From assembly GCA_020048895.1 (NCBI GenBank), contig JAIFLV010000002.1, forward strand, positions 1 to 53,164: a DNA stretch of 53,164 bases, written 5' to 3'. Source of the DNA: Rhodoferax sp. GTDB lineage: Bacteria > Pseudomonadota > Gammaproteobacteria > Burkholderiales > Burkholderiaceae_C. Shown piece after piece: positions 17,757 through 27,447 of the stretch. The notes under the pieces are model-generated. The model saw only the letters and a list, made by a program, of their open reading frames with translations. It was not told the DNA's origin and did no database searches. The position numbers were made by a program, and so were the translations under genes. Position 1 is the first letter of the stretch; every line of letters begins with the position of its first letter.

Positions 17757-17790
17757 CCCTTGTAAGTCGGTGACTTGCAGGGGTTTTTTG
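17757..17790 (+). terminator. Rho-independent terminator after tRNA-Val
   Basis: CCCTTGTAAGTC and GACTTGCAGGGG form a long stem around GGT, with two small mismatches, followed by TTTTTTG. It begins five bases after the tRNA CCA end. Confidence 0.85.
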
Positions 17791-17918
17791 TTTTGGCGCG
17801 TGGTTTGCATGCATTGGTTAATCTAAGGGTAATCCTTGGAAACAACGCCATGGATGATGCCTAGAATGTGCTGCACTGCAATAGAAACAATTCGCCCCGG
17901 CGCACGCTCTTCACCTCC

Positions 17919-18434
17919 ATGCACACCACAACACCTCGGGACCATCAGGGCCATAAACGGGTCATCAAGAAGTACCCCAATCGGAGACTTTACGACACAG
18001 ATTCTTCGAGTTATGTCACTCTCGCCGAGATCAAACAACTGGTTATGGACAACGAGGCGTGTGTAGTACTGGATGCTAAGACGGGGGAGGATTTGACCCG
18101 CAGTATTTTGCTGCAAATCATTCTGGAGGAGGAAGCCAACGGATCTCCCATGTTTACAACAGCGGTGCTGGCACAGATCATCCGTTTTTATGGGCACGCA
18201 ATGCAGGGCCTGATGGGGGGGTATCTGGAAAAGAATATGCAGTCACTGGTCGACTTGCAGAGCAAGTTTGGTGAGCAAGCAGCGGGTTTCACGCCTGATA
18301 TGTGGGCCAAGTATCTCAACATACCGGCTCCACTGATGCAAGGCATCTCTGCCAATCCCATGCTGCAACAACTGCAGGAGCAAATGCAGAAGCAGACAGA
18401 GCAGTTTTTGGGTACTTTCGGGTTGAAGCGGTAG
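17919..18434 (+). CDS. phaR: Polyhydroxyalkanoate synthesis repressor PhaR
   Basis: The product has 171 residues from ATG 17919; an in-frame GTG at 17868 would add 17 unlikely residues. The N-terminal DNA- and PHB-binding domain is clear: RVIKKYPNRRLYDTDSSSYV, then LAEIKQLV and the acidic LDAKTGEDLTRSILLQII. The C-terminal part contains the PHB-associated stretch with Gln/Met-rich helices ending in QTEQFLGTFGLKR. PhaR represses phasin and its own gene and leaves DNA when PHB granules form. No phaC, phaA, phaB or phasin gene is in the window, so targets lie elsewhere. No good Shine-Dalgarno is seen. Confidence 0.93.
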   Translation: MHTTTPRDHQGHKRVIKKYPNRRLYDTDSSSYVTLAEIKQLVMDNEACVVLDAKTGEDLTRSILLQIILEEEANGSPMFTTAVLAQIIRFYGHAMQGLMGGYLEKNMQSLVDLQSKFGEQAAGFTPDMWAKYLNIPAPLMQGISANPMLQQLQEQMQKQTEQFLGTFGLKR

Positions 18435-18473
18435 CCAGTCGACCGTTGCGGGGCAATGCTGAGACAATGCAGC

Positions 18474-19868
18474 ATGAGCGAAGCAATTTCACCAACCATA
18501 CAAGCACCCAAGGTCGGGTTCGTCAGTTTGGGATGCCCCAAGGCGTTGACCGACTCAGAGTTGATACTTACCCAACTGAGTGCGCAGGGGTACCAAACGT
18601 CGAAGACCTTTGAAGGCGCAGACCTGGTGATCGTCAATACCTGTGGCTTCATCGATGCGGCTGTCAAGGAAAGTCTGGACACCATCGGTGAAGCCCTGGC
18701 CGAGAACGGCCGCGTGATAGTGACAGGCTGCCTGGGAGCCAAGGTGTCGGAGGACGGTGGTAATTTGGTGCGTCAGATGCATCCAAAAGTGCTGGCCGTT
18801 ACCGGCCCGCATGCGACCCAAGAGGTCATGGATGCGGTCCATGCCAGTCTGCCTCGGCCACACAATCCATTGGTTGATTTGGTGCCTAACTCCTTTGGCG
18901 TTGCGGGAATCAAGCTCACGCCCCGCCATTACGCCTACTTGAAGATCAGCGAGGGTTGTAACCACCGATGCACGTTCTGCATTATCCCGTCCATGCGCGG
19001 TGATTTGGTATCACGTGCCGTGGGGGACGTTTTGTCAGAAGCCAAGGCGCTTTTTGAAGGGGGAGTGAAGGAGTTGTTGGTGGTGAGTCAGGATACCTCC
19101 GCCTATGGAGTGGACGTAAAGTATCGGACCGGATTCTGGGAAGGCCGACCTGTGAAGACACGCCTGCTCGAACTGGTCGACCATCTTGGTGAAATTGCGG
19201 AGCCCTATGGTGCATGGGTCCGTCTTCACTATGTGTATCCTTATCCCGCGGTGGACGATTTGATTCCGCTGATGGCCAGCGGTCGTGTGCTACCGTACCT
19301 CGATGTTCCCCTGCAACACAGCCATCCAGATGTTCTACGCAGGATGAAACGGCCCGCCAGCGGCGAGAAGAACCTGGATCGCCTGTTGCAGTGGCGCGCA
19401 AAGTGCCCCGAAATCGTTGTTCGCAGTACATTCATCGCAGGGTTTCCGGGTGAGACAGAAGCAGAGTTTTCGCATCTATTGGACTTTGTCAAGGAAGCGC
19501 AGATCGATCGTGCGGGATGCTTCGCGTACAGCGATGTCAAAGGCGCTGCAGCAAATGAACTGCCGGGTATGTTGCCAACGGAGCTAAGGGAAGAGCGCCG
19601 CGCGCGCTTTATGCAGGTGGCCGAAGAAGTTTCGATTGCCAAATTGCAGCGCCGTGTGGGCGCGGTGATGCAGGTACTGGTCGACTCAACCGTTAGCATG
19701 GGGAAGAAAGGTGCAGTGGGTCGAACCTACGCCGACGCTCCTGAAATCGATGGTGTTGTGCGGCTACTACCGCCCGAAAAGATCAGCAAAGTGTTGCGAA
19801 CCGGCGAGTTCACAAAGGCACGTGTTGTGGGAGTTCAAGGACACGATCTCGTTGCGTTGCCAGTATGA
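18474..19868 (+). CDS. rimO: Ribosomal protein S12 methylthiotransferase RimO
   Basis: The product has 464 residues from ATG 18474. RimO is a radical-SAM enzyme that adds a methylthio group to an aspartate of ribosomal protein S12. The N-terminal UPF0004 domain has [16 protein letters not shown] and NTCGF with the auxiliary-cluster cysteines, and VTGCLGAK. The radical-SAM CxxxCxxC motif is CNHRCTFC. The C-terminal TRAM domain (from about 395) includes VLVDSTV. It starts 40 bases after phaR, an order seen in related genomes. Confidence 0.97.
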   Translation: MSEAISPTIQAPKVGFVSLGCPKALTDSELILTQLSAQGYQTSKTFEGADLVIVNTCGFIDAAVKESLDTIGEALAENGRVIVTGCLGAKVSEDGGNLVRQMHPKVLAVTGPHATQEVMDAVHASLPRPHNPLVDLVPNSFGVAGIKLTPRHYAYLKISEGCNHRCTFCIIPSMRGDLVSRAVGDVLSEAKALFEGGVKELLVVSQDTSAYGVDVKYRTGFWEGRPVKTRLLELVDHLGEIAEPYGAWVRLHYVYPYPAVDDLIPLMASGRVLPYLDVPLQHSHPDVLRRMKRPASGEKNLDRLLQWRAKCPEIVVRSTFIAGFPGETEAEFSHLLDFVKEAQIDRAGCFAYSDVKGAAANELPGMLPTELREERRARFMQVAEEVSIAKLQRRVGAVMQVLVDSTVSMGKKGAVGRTYADAPEIDGVVRLLPPEKISKVLRTGEFTKARVVGVQGHDLVALPV

Positions 19869-19896
19869 GAGGGCTAATAGCGCCGACTTGCGCAAC

Positions 19897-19924
19897 AAAA
19901 AAAAGCCACCGGAACGTCGGTGGC
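19897..19924 (-). terminator. Terminator of tRNA-Leu
   Basis: On the minus strand GCCACCG, a 6-base loop and CGGTGGC form a perfect 7-bp stem followed by eight T. It lies 23 bases after the tRNA-Leu CCA end. The same stem on the plus strand has no T-tract, so it should not stop transcripts coming from rimO. Confidence 0.9.
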
Positions 19925-19946
19925 AATTGTCATTGTCAAATTTGGT

Positions 19947-20031
<85 letters not shown>

Positions 20032-20049
20032 ATCTCAGGAAAGAGGGTA

Positions 20050-20055
20050 AGTATA
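20050..20055 (-). promoter_or_regulatory. -10 box of tRNA-Leu gene
   Basis: TATACT on the minus strand ends 19 bases before the tRNA 5' end. The -35 is not convincing. The box lies just ahead of the rnr start, so the two divergent genes have overlapping control regions. Confidence 0.45.
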
Positions 20056-20081
20056 TCAAAAATATTGTTCAAACCAGTGGC

Positions 20082-22346
20082 TTGCTCGACGAAGTAAGCG
20101 GCGTTGTTCAGGGTCATCGTGATGGGCATGGATTCGTGTCACGAGACGATGGAGCGCCTGACATTTACCTGCCGCCAAACGAGATGCGCGCCGTGCTGCA
20201 CAAGGACCGAGTCAAGGTGCGCATTGTTCGCAGTGACCGCAAGGGACGGCCGGAAGGCAGGGTCGTGGAGATTATCGAGCGGTCATGCCAGCCCATCATC
20301 GGACGTCTATTGCAGGAAAGTGGTGTCTGGTTGGTTGCACCTGAAGACAAACGCTACGGGCAGGACGTTCTTATTCCCAAGGGCGCAACGAGCGTCGCGA
20401 AAGTTGGGCAAGTCGTAGTGGTTGAGTTGGTGGAGCCGCCAGCGCTCTTTGGTCAACCCGTCGGGCGCATCAAGGAAGTCCTGGGTGAAGTTGATGATCC
20501 GGGGATGGAGATCGAAATTGCAGTGCGAAAGTACAGCGTGCCACACGAGTTCTCTGAAGCGTGTGTCGCCTTGGCAAGGACGCTTCCCGACAAAGTGCGC
20601 CCACAAGACAGGGAGGGCCGCATTGACCTCACTGATATTCCATTGGTTACTATCGATGGCGAAGATGCTCGCGACTTTGACGACGCGGTGTACTGCGAAC
20701 CCGCTACGTTGGGGCGTGGCAAGTCTTCGATGAAGGGTTGGCGTCTGCTGGTAGCAATTGCCGACGTCAGTCACTATGTGCAAACCGGCTCTGCAATCGA
20801 TGTAGACGCCTATGACCGAGCTACCAGTGTTTACTTTCCGCGGCGCGTGATTCCTATGCTGCCGGAGAAGCTCTCGAATGGGTTGTGCTCGTTGAACCCT
20901 GAAGTAGAGCGTCTGTGTATGGTGTGCGACATGTTTGTGACGACCGAAGGGGTGGTCAGTGCGTACCAGTTCTACCCAGCCCTGATGTGGAGCCACGCCC
21001 GCTTCACCTACACAGAAGTTGCAGCGATATTAGCCAATACCCGTGGACCGGAGGCAAGTAAGCGCAAAGATAGGGTGCCCGATCTACTGAATTTGCACGA
21101 TGCTTATCTGGCTTTGCTCAAAGCTCGCCACAAGCGTGGTGCGGTGGATTTCGAAACAACAGAAACACAGATTCTTTGTGATGAAACCGGGCGCATCGAA
21201 AAAATTGTTCCGCGTACACGCAACGCGGCACATCGTTTGATTGAAGAATCCATGCTGGCTGCGAACGTGTGCAGCGCCGACTACATCGCACAAAGCAAGC
21301 ATGCAGGGCTGTTTCGGGTACATGAAGGGCCGACACCGGAGAAAGTCGAACTACTTCGCAGCTACTTGAAGGCAACCGGGGTTGGCATGTCCATCAGCGA
21401 TGACCCGTCGCCAGGGGAGTTTCAGGCAATCGCCGAGGCGACCAAGGATCGTCCAGACGCGCAACAGATCCATTCGATGTTGTTGCGTTCCATGCAGCAA
21501 GCCATTTATACCCCTGTTAACAGCGGGCATTTCGGACTTGCCTTTGGTGCCTACACCCACTTTACAAGTCCCATCAGGCGCTACCCGGATTTGCTGGTGC
21601 ACCGGGTGATCAAGGCGGTTCTGGCGCGGACCAAGTACCAGTTGCCGGCATTGCCAACTCCGGGAGAGGCGCACGCCAAGTTGGCGCGTCGACTAGAAAA
21701 AGGACTGGCGGCGCGCGTCCCGAACCCCGAAAGCAAGCCAAGAAAAGCGAATGCGGAAGGCCAAGCCTGGCAGGCGGCAGGTCTGCATTGCAGTGCCAAT
21801 GAGCGCCGTGCAGATGAGGCAAGCCGCGACGTGGAAGCCTGGCTCAAGTGCAAGTACATGAAGGAGCACCTGGGCGAAGAGTACAGCGGGGTTGTCACTG
21901 CGGCGACGAGTTTCGGTATCTTCGTCACGTTGGATGCGATGTATGTCGAGGGTCTGGTTCATATCACTGAGCTCGGCGGAGAATATTTTCGCTTCGATGA
22001 AATGCGCCAGGAATTGCGCGGTGAGCGCACAGGAATGCGTTATGCGATTGGGACGCGCGTTCGCATTCAGGTCAGTCGTGTCGATTTGGACGGTCGAAAG
22101 ATCGACTTTCGCCTTGTCAATGATGGTGAATTGCTTGGGCTGCGGCAGTCTGGTGAAAAAGGCAGCCTGCGAGATTCTGAAGAGCGTTTGAACGTAACGC
22201 GCTTGACGCACGCGAGCCGAAGCGCAGTTGCGTCAGAGTTCCTGGTGGCCGGAAGGAAAAAGACTGCGCCAAAAGGCTCCAGAGCGGGTCAGTCCAAGTC
22301 AAGGCTCGAAGCATCGCAGGAAAAGGCACCACGCAAACGTCGGTAA
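20082..22346 (+). CDS. rnr: Ribonuclease R
   Basis: The product is about 754 residues from TTG 20082. It is a processive 3'-to-5' exoribonuclease that degrades structured RNA and matures some stable RNAs. Domains in order: a cold-shock-type domain (VVQGHRDGHGFVSRDDG), the RNB catalytic domain with the metal-binding TIDGEDARDFDDAVY and YAHFTSPIRRYPD-like YTHFTSPIRRYPD, a C-terminal S1 domain (YSGVVTAATSFGIFV), and a basic tail (KTAPKGSRAG onward). The open frame has no ATG between its upstream stop (19989) and the conserved start of the first domain. A GTG at 20004 would lie inside the antisense strand of tRNA-Leu. TTG 20082 is my choice, without a strong ribosome site. The N-terminal helix-turn-helix region of E. 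coli RNase R is absent. Confidence 0.9.
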   Translation: MLDEVSGVVQGHRDGHGFVSRDDGAPDIYLPPNEMRAVLHKDRVKVRIVRSDRKGRPEGRVVEIIERSCQPIIGRLLQESGVWLVAPEDKRYGQDVLIPKGATSVAKVGQVVVVELVEPPALFGQPVGRIKEVLGEVDDPGMEIEIAVRKYSVPHEFSEACVALARTLPDKVRPQDREGRIDLTDIPLVTIDGEDARDFDDAVYCEPATLGRGKSSMKGWRLLVAIADVSHYVQTGSAIDVDAYDRATSVYFPRRVIPMLPEKLSNGLCSLNPEVERLCMVCDMFVTTEGVVSAYQFYPALMWSHARFTYTEVAAILANTRGPEASKRKDRVPDLLNLHDAYLALLKARHKRGAVDFETTETQILCDETGRIEKIVPRTRNAAHRLIEESMLAANVCSADYIAQSKHAGLFRVHEGPTPEKVELLRSYLKATGVGMSISDDPSPGEFQAIAEATKDRPDAQQIHSMLLRSMQQAIYTPVNSGHFGLAFGAYTHFTSPIRRYPDLLVHRVIKAVLARTKYQLPALPTPGEAHAKLARRLEKGLAARVPNPESKPRKANAEGQAWQAAGLHCSANERRADEASRDVEAWLKCKYMKEHLGEEYSGVVTAATSFGIFVTLDAMYVEGLVHITELGGEYFRFDEMRQELRGERTGMRYAIGTRVRIQVSRVDLDGRKIDFRLVNDGELLGLRQSGEKGSLRDSEERLNVTRLTHASRSAVASEFLVAGRKKTAPKGSRAGQSKSRLEASQEKAPRKRR

Positions 22347-22366
22347 ATAAGCAATCTTCTGCCGAA

Positions 22367-23254
22367 TCAAAACTCGTATGACTCGCCCTCACGGGCAATT
22401 CGGATATCTAGCTGACTATCGGCCTGCGCGTTGTCTCTCAGGGCATCCCCAAAGGCGATGTCCAATGCATCGTCGCTGCGCGTAGGCTCATGATGAGTAC
22501 AGAACAGAACCTTGACGCCAGCCGTCCGAGCGGTGTGTATGCTTGAGCTAAAGGTTCCATGCCCCCACCCCTGTTTGGTCTTGTACTCGGCATCGGTGTA
22601 GGAACTGTCAGCGATCAGCACGTCTACGCCCCGCATCGCATCTTCGATGCTCTTGGTTTTTTCATCGACAAAGACTTGATATTCGTCGTGTCCGGCATCA
22701 TCAGTGCCATAGATGTTATAGGGTGGTTCGTGATCGCCCGTAAAGAACAATGATTTTCCATTGCACTCAATTCGGTAACCAAAGTTGATAACGGGGTGGT
22801 TCAGGAGATACGGTGTGACCGTGGCGGAGCCAACCTTTACGGATTGTTCTGGTGTGAGGGTCACATATTCGATCCGTGCTTTCATTTCAGCTTCTCGCAC
22901 CGGAAAGTAGCTGTACTGCAATTGCACCGACATAACCTGCTCGATACCCTTCCCTGAAACTGGATCAAAGCCGCCATGAAGGCGCAAAGTGTTTCCTGGA
23001 ATGAAGTTGGGGATAAATAATGGCAATCCCTGGATGTGGTCCCAGTGTGAATGGGTAATCAAGACATTGGCTGTGACGGGGAGTTCCGCCAAGAGCATCT
23101 GTGACAGGGGAAAAATACCTGTACCGGCATCCAGAATAATCAGTTCATTGTTATCGGTTCGAATTTCAATGCACGTTGTATTGCCTCCGTACCGAACGGT
23201 TTTCGGACCGGGTGAAGCGATGGAGCCACGAACCCCCCAAAAGCGTACTTTCAT
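22367..23254 (-). CDS. Metallo-beta-lactamase-fold hydrolase
   Basis: The product has 295 residues. The zinc signature HSHWDH (about 68-73) is preceded by LDAGTG and followed by downstream ligands in TGDHE and CTHHEP. The start MKVRFWGVRGSIASPGP is typical of a subgroup often annotated as phosphodiesterase- or phosphorylase-like MBL proteins. The substrate is unknown. AAGG lies six bases before the ATG. It starts nine bases after the HDOD gene, so the two form an operon and may share a signalling role. It is convergent with rnr. Confidence 0.85.
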   Translation of the reverse strand: MKVRFWGVRGSIASPGPKTVRYGGNTTCIEIRTDNNELIILDAGTGIFPLSQMLLAELPVTANVLITHSHWDHIQGLPLFIPNFIPGNTLRLHGGFDPVSGKGIEQVMSVQLQYSYFPVREAEMKARIEYVTLTPEQSVKVGSATVTPYLLNHPVINFGYRIECNGKSLFFTGDHEPPYNIYGTDDAGHDEYQVFVDEKTKSIEDAMRGVDVLIADSSYTDAEYKTKQGWGHGTFSSSIHTARTAGVKVLFCTHHEPTRSDDALDIAFGDALRDNAQADSQLDIRIAREGESYEF

Positions 23255-23263
23255 AGATGCCTT

Positions 23264-24106
23264 TCAGACTTTCGCGAAGATCTTTGCTTCTTCAAACAAG
23301 GAATTGAGGTCTCCCATGGACGTGATGACCGAGTCAAGCGAACCACCAAGACGACGTTCGATCGTAGGCGGAAACTCGTCAATGCAAAAGTTACCACCAA
23401 AACCGAAATTTAGTTTTTTGCAAATTTGATTTGCTCCAAAAACGCAGGCGATCATGTCGGTGTCTTTCAGGTCCTCCGTGTGCTGGTGGCGAATCGCCTC
23501 GATCAGATGCGGGGCGAAACGCCACTTCTCTGCCAGCATGGCACCCACCAACGCATGGTCCGCACCAATTTCCTGTTGGGTAGCAATGTGCAACGGTACG
23601 CCCTCTTCTTTGCACAATAACAATGCTGCTTTGAACTCTTTGGGCATCAGCTGGGCGAAGACAACTTTTCCGAAGTCGTGCAGCAAGCCAGCGATAAAGC
23701 AGTCCATCGGGTCCGCGTCATCTACTCGATTTGCCAACTGCTTGGCCACTGCAGCAGTTGCCAGGGAGTGAAGGAGGTATTGTTGAACATCGAACCCCGA
23801 GTCATTGTCCTTGGGCAACATGCCAATTGCAGCAATACTCAAGGCAAGGTTCTTTATGGTGTTAAACCCCAGATAGACCACGGCGTGGCCGATAGAAGTG
23901 ATCTGTTTCGGCAGGCTGTAATACGCCGAATTGACCACTTTCAGAATCTTGACGGTAACCACAGGATCTTTGTCAATCACCTCGACCAGATCCTTCGGTG
24001 TGCAGTTGACGTCCCGTGTAAGCTCCAGAATCTTTTGCACGCTTTTGGGAAATGCTGGCATGGCATCCACCGCAGAAGCGAGTTTTTGGGTAAGTTCTGG
24101 GCTCAT
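23264..24106 (-). CDS. HDOD-domain signalling protein
   Basis: The product has 280 residues from ATG 24106 (MSPELTQKLAS). The HDOD core runs through most of the protein: LPxxPxxV-like MPAFPKSVQKIL near residue 15, VIDKDPVVTVKILKVVNSAYY, and AGLLHDFGKVVFAQ, in which a histidine-aspartate pair remains. HDOD domains are non-catalytic relatives of HD-GYP domains and often act in motility, cell-cycle or stress signalling. No output domain is attached. It is divergent from rpsB and is followed closely by the MBL-fold gene. Confidence 0.88.
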   Translation of the reverse strand: MSPELTQKLASAVDAMPAFPKSVQKILELTRDVNCTPKDLVEVIDKDPVVTVKILKVVNSAYYSLPKQITSIGHAVVYLGFNTIKNLALSIAAIGMLPKDNDSGFDVQQYLLHSLATAAVAKQLANRVDDADPMDCFIAGLLHDFGKVVFAQLMPKEFKAALLLCKEEGVPLHIATQQEIGADHALVGAMLAEKWRFAPHLIEAIRHQHTEDLKDTDMIACVFGANQICKKLNFGFGGNFCIDEFPPTIERRLGGSLDSVITSMGDLNSLFEEAKIFAKV

Positions 24107-24134
24107 GGTGTGATGCGGGTTTTTGCAACCCACA

Positions 24135-24143
24135 TGTTATACT
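24135..24143 (+). promoter_or_regulatory. Extended -10 promoter for rpsB
   Basis: TGTTATACT is an extended -10 element (TG, one base, TATACT). Start of transcription would be near 24150, giving a leader of about 130 bases before rpsB. The -35 is weak, as tolerated with an extended -10. Confidence 0.6.
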
Positions 24144-24191
24144 CTTTGGGTTTTGCTCTCGGACGTGTTTCGGTGGCAATTCAATCGCAAA

Positions 24192-24253
24192 CCGATCCTG
24201 TCAAGGTGTTTGCCTTGCATGAAATTCTATATGCAGGCGAGTAAGTGGATCGG
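24192..24253 (+). promoter_or_regulatory. Structured rpsB leader (candidate S2 autoregulatory site)
   Basis: CCGATCC (24192-24198) pairs perfectly with GGATCGG (24247-24253). Inside it, GCC-T-TGCAT (24212-24220) pairs with ATGCA-GGC (24231-24238) with one bulged T and a 10-base loop. This nested two-helix structure ends 29 bases before the rpsB start. Ribosomal protein S2 is known to repress its own operon in enterobacteria through the leader; that this structure is its counterpart is inference. Confidence 0.6.
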
Positions 24254-24281
24254 ATTTAAGACCTAACCTTTGGAGTAGTTT

Positions 24282-25034
24282 ATGGCAGTAACAATGCGCG
24301 AGATGCTGGAAGCTGGCGTGCACTTTGGGCACCAGACCCGCTTTTGGAACCCCAAGATGGCGCCGTTCATTTTTGGACATCGCAACAAGATTCACATCAT
24401 CAACCTGGAAAAATCGCTTCCGATGTTTCAGGAAGCGGCCAAATTTGTCCGCCAGCTATCTGCTAAGCGCGGCACCATTTTGATGGTCGGCACCAAGCGT
24501 CAGGCCCGTGAAACTGTTGCGGCGGAAGCGCAGCGCGCCGGAGTTCCCTTTGTGGACCAGCGCTGGCTTGGTGGCATGTTGACCAATTTCAAGACCGTCA
24601 AGACTTCGATCAAACGTCTGAAAGACATGAAAGTTCAGCAGGAAGCTGGTCTGGATGCTATGAGCAAAAAGGAACAGTTGATGTTTGCGCGTGAGCTCGA
24701 GAAGCTCGAAAAGGACATTGGCGGCATTCAGGATATGGCAACGCTGCCTGATGCCATTTTTGTGATTGATGTGGGTTACCACAAAATTGCGATTGCCGAG
24801 GCTCGCAAGTTGGGAATTCCATTGATCGGCGTCGTTGATTCGAACCACTCACCTGAGGGTATCGACTATGTCATTCCTGGTAACGACGACTCATCAAAGG
24901 CAGTGACGCTTTATGCACGTGGCATTGCCGATGCAATCCTTGAGGGGCGCGCCAACGCCGTTGATGATGTGGTGAAGGCTGTTGCTGCAGAAAACACGGA
25001 CGAGTTTGTCGAGGTGAGCGAATCCGCTGCCTAG
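24282..25034 (+). CDS. rpsB: 30S ribosomal protein S2
   Basis: The product has 250 residues. Family landmarks are [22 protein letters not shown] at the start (given here as positions 5-26), [29 protein letters not shown] and [13 protein letters not shown] seven bases before ATG marks the start. First gene of the translation/envelope cluster. Confidence 0.99.
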   Translation: MAVTMREMLEAGVHFGHQTRFWNPKMAPFIFGHRNKIHIINLEKSLPMFQEAAKFVRQLSAKRGTILMVGTKRQARETVAAEAQRAGVPFVDQRWLGGMLTNFKTVKTSIKRLKDMKVQQEAGLDAMSKKEQLMFARELEKLEKDIGGIQDMATLPDAIFVIDVGYHKIAIAEARKLGIPLIGVVDSNHSPEGIDYVIPGNDDSSKAVTLYARGIADAILEGRANAVDDVVKAVAAENTDEFVEVSESAA

Positions 25035-25052
25035 GACTGAAATCGGTCTGAG

Positions 25053-25077
25053 AAGGGGCTTGGTGCCCCTTTTTTTT
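25053..25077 (+). terminator. Terminator/attenuator between rpsB and tsf
   Basis: AAGGGGC, loop TTGGT, GCCCCTT, then a run of T to 25077. It is a strong intrinsic terminator 18 bases after the rpsB stop. Because tsf follows without an obvious new promoter, it probably acts as a partial terminator that sets S2 above EF-Ts, as described for E. coli. Confidence 0.88.
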
Positions 25078-25117
25078 AGCATTCATTAAACTGACGAACA
25101 GAAAACGGAGAGAAAAG

Positions 25118-26041
25118 ATGGCTGCAATTACTGCGAGCATGGTTGCTGAACTGCGTGGAAAAACGGACGCGCCCATGATGGAGTGCAAGAGAGCATTGAC
25201 TGAGGCGGAAGGCGACATGGTCAAGGCCGAAGAGTTATTGCGCGTAAAGCTGGGCAGCAAGGCCGGAAAGGCCGCAGCCCGAATTACAGCGGAAGGCGTT
25301 GTTGCCGCCGCCTTGGAAGGAACCGTTGGCGCAATGATTGAAGTCAATTGCGAAACCGACTTTGTTACCAAGAACGACAGTTTCCTGGCGCTCGCCAATG
25401 CTGCCGCGCGTTTGATCGCCAAGCATGCTCCAGCCGATGTGGCTGCGTTAGGCTTGTTGGAGTATTCGCAGGATGGATTTGGCCCCACGTTGGAAGATGT
25501 TCGCAAAGGTCTGATTGGGAAGATCGGCGAAAACATGACGTTCCGTCGTTTCAAACGGTTTGCGTCTGGGGCGAAATTGGCCTCATATCTGCATGGAACC
25601 CGCATCGGCGTTGTTGTCGAGTTTGAAGGCGATGATATTGCGGCGAAGGATGTTGCCATGCACGTTGCAGCCATGAAGCCAGTGGCGTTGACCAGCGCCG
25701 ATGTGCCGGCAGAACTTGTGGAGCGCGAGCGCTCGGTGGCCGCTGCAAAGGCTGCAGAGGATGCGGCCGTAGCGACCGCTGCGGGCAAACCAGTGCAGTC
25801 AGCGGAAATCGTGGCCAAGCGTATTGACGGCGGTGTACAAAAATACCTCAAGGAAGTTTCGCTTTTCAACCAGCAGTTCGTCAAAAATGACAAGCAAACG
25901 GTGGAGCAAATGCTCAAGGCTGCTTCGACCACTGTGAAGGCATTTACACTGTATGTGGTTGGCGAAGGTATTGAGAAGAAGGTCGATGATTTTGCTGCTG
26001 AAGTGGCCGCCCAGGTTGCTGCGGCCAAAGGCGCTGCCTGA
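25118..26041 (+). CDS. tsf: Elongation factor Ts
   Basis: The product has 307 residues and is the guanine-nucleotide exchange factor for EF-Tu. The N-terminal UBA-like module has [19 protein letters not shown], followed by the EF-Ts core signature EVNCETDFV and later HVAAMKP. GGAGAG lies before the ATG. The length is usual for betaproteobacteria. Confidence 0.99.
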   Translation: MAAITASMVAELRGKTDAPMMECKRALTEAEGDMVKAEELLRVKLGSKAGKAAARITAEGVVAAALEGTVGAMIEVNCETDFVTKNDSFLALANAAARLIAKHAPADVAALGLLEYSQDGFGPTLEDVRKGLIGKIGENMTFRRFKRFASGAKLASYLHGTRIGVVVEFEGDDIAAKDVAMHVAAMKPVALTSADVPAELVERERSVAAAKAAEDAAVATAAGKPVQSAEIVAKRIDGGVQKYLKEVSLFNQQFVKNDKQTVEQMLKAASTTVKAFTLYVVGEGIEKKVDDFAAEVAAQVAAAKGAA

Positions 26042-26089
26042 TTGTGTTGCGCTTGCGGCGCTAGCCAAGTCCACTAACGAAGGTTCCCC

Positions 26090-26812
26090 ATGAAAAACGA
26101 ACGCCCGGCTTATAAGCGAATTTTGCTAAAACTGTCAGGTGAGGCGTTGATGGGGGATGACCAGTTTGGGATCAATCGGGGCACGATTGTCCGCATGGTC
26201 GATGAAATTGCGGAAGTGACCCGATTGGGCGTTGAAGTTGCCGTTGTCATTGGCGGTGGAAACATATTTCGCGGTGTTGCCGGTGGATCGGTGGGAATGG
26301 ATCGCGCCACGGCCGACTATATGGGCATGCTGGCTACGGTCATGAACGCGCTGGCACTGGGAGACACCATGAACAAGGCGGGTCTGACTGCACGCGTCAT
26401 GTCGGCTATTGCTATCGAGCAAGTGGTCGAGCCCTATGTCCGACCCAAGGCGCTGCAGTACCTTGAAGAAGGCAAAGTAGTGATTTTCGCCGCTGGTACA
26501 GGCAACCCGTTTTTTACTACCGACACTGCTGCGGCACTTCGAGGTGCCGAGATTGGTGCCGAGATGGTTTTGAAGGCCACCAAGGTCGACGGGGTTTACA
26601 CTGCAGATCCCAAGAAAAATCCAGAGGCGACCCGCTATTCAAAAATCACCTTTGACGACGCGATGTCCCAAAATTTGGGCATCATGGACGCGGCGGCGTT
26701 TGCGTTGTGCCGGGACCAAAAGCTTCCGATCAAGGTGTTTTCGATATTCAAGCATGGCGCTCTCAAGAGGGTTGTTATGGGCGAAGACGAAGGAACGCTT
26801 GTGCACGTCTAG
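26090..26812 (+). CDS. pyrH: Uridylate kinase
   Basis: The product has 240 residues and phosphorylates UMP to UDP; the bacterial enzyme is a hexameric amino-acid-kinase-fold protein, usually activated by GTP and inhibited by UTP. Motifs are [11 protein letters not shown] near the N-terminus, IGGGNIFRG, and [15 protein letters not shown] with [13 protein letters not shown]. It lies 48 bases after tsf. Confidence 0.99.
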   Translation: MKNERPAYKRILLKLSGEALMGDDQFGINRGTIVRMVDEIAEVTRLGVEVAVVIGGGNIFRGVAGGSVGMDRATADYMGMLATVMNALALGDTMNKAGLTARVMSAIAIEQVVEPYVRPKALQYLEEGKVVIFAAGTGNPFFTTDTAAALRGAEIGAEMVLKATKVDGVYTADPKKNPEATRYSKITFDDAMSQNLGIMDAAAFALCRDQKLPIKVFSIFKHGALKRVVMGEDEGTLVHV

Positions 26813-26859
26813 CCCGGCAGCCATTCCCCAAAATGTTGCGCGACAATGGAGTGTGAAGT

Positions 26860-27420
26860 ATGGCGATCAATGAAATCATGAAGACAACGGAGGGCAAGAT
26901 GGACCAGTCCATCGCTGCCTTCAAGCACAATTTAACCAAGATTCGTACGGGTAGAGCAAACCCCGCATTGCTGGACACCGTCCATGTCGACTACTACGGT
27001 TCGTCCTTGCCACTGAGTCAGGTTGCCAATTTGTCCCTGCTCGATTCCAGAACCATTAGCGTTCAGCCATGGGAAAAAGGGATGGGTCCCAAAATTGAAA
27101 AGGCTATTCGCGACAGCGATCTGGGATTGAATCCGTCGAGTATGGGCGACTTGATTCGCGTGCCGATGCCGATGATGAGTGAAGAGCGCCGTCGTGAGCT
27201 GACCAAACTGGTCCGCCATGAAGGTGAAGGAACCAAGATCGCAGTTCGTAATCTTCGTCGTGATGCGAACGAACATGTCAAGAAACTGGTGAAGGACAAA
27301 CTCGCTTCGGAAGACGATCAGAAGCGCTCCGAAGCAGACATCCAGAAAGTTACCGACAAGCACATCTTGGAGGTGGATCGCCTGGTGGCGACCAAAGAGC
27401 AGGAAATCATGGCGGTTTGA
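26860..27420 (+). CDS. frr: Ribosome recycling factor
   Basis: The product has 186 residues and, with EF-G, splits the post-termination ribosome. Landmarks are [13 protein letters not shown], the hinge region, and [17 protein letters not shown] plus VRNLRRDAN. It starts 47 bases after pyrH. Confidence 0.99.
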   Translation: MAINEIMKTTEGKMDQSIAAFKHNLTKIRTGRANPALLDTVHVDYYGSSLPLSQVANLSLLDSRTISVQPWEKGMGPKIEKAIRDSDLGLNPSSMGDLIRVPMPMMSEERRRELTKLVRHEGEGTKIAVRNLRRDANEHVKKLVKDKLASEDDQKRSEADIQKVTDKHILEVDRLVATKEQEIMAV

Positions 27421-27447
27421 CGCCACCTTTGATTGACGTTTCCATTT

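Noticed and set aside
27433-27447. TTG start for uppS, and similar TTG/GTG extensions of mutS, greA, carA, lpxA and the Cfa-like gene
   Set aside because: Each has a nearer ATG or GTG with better ribosome-site spacing and family-typical length.
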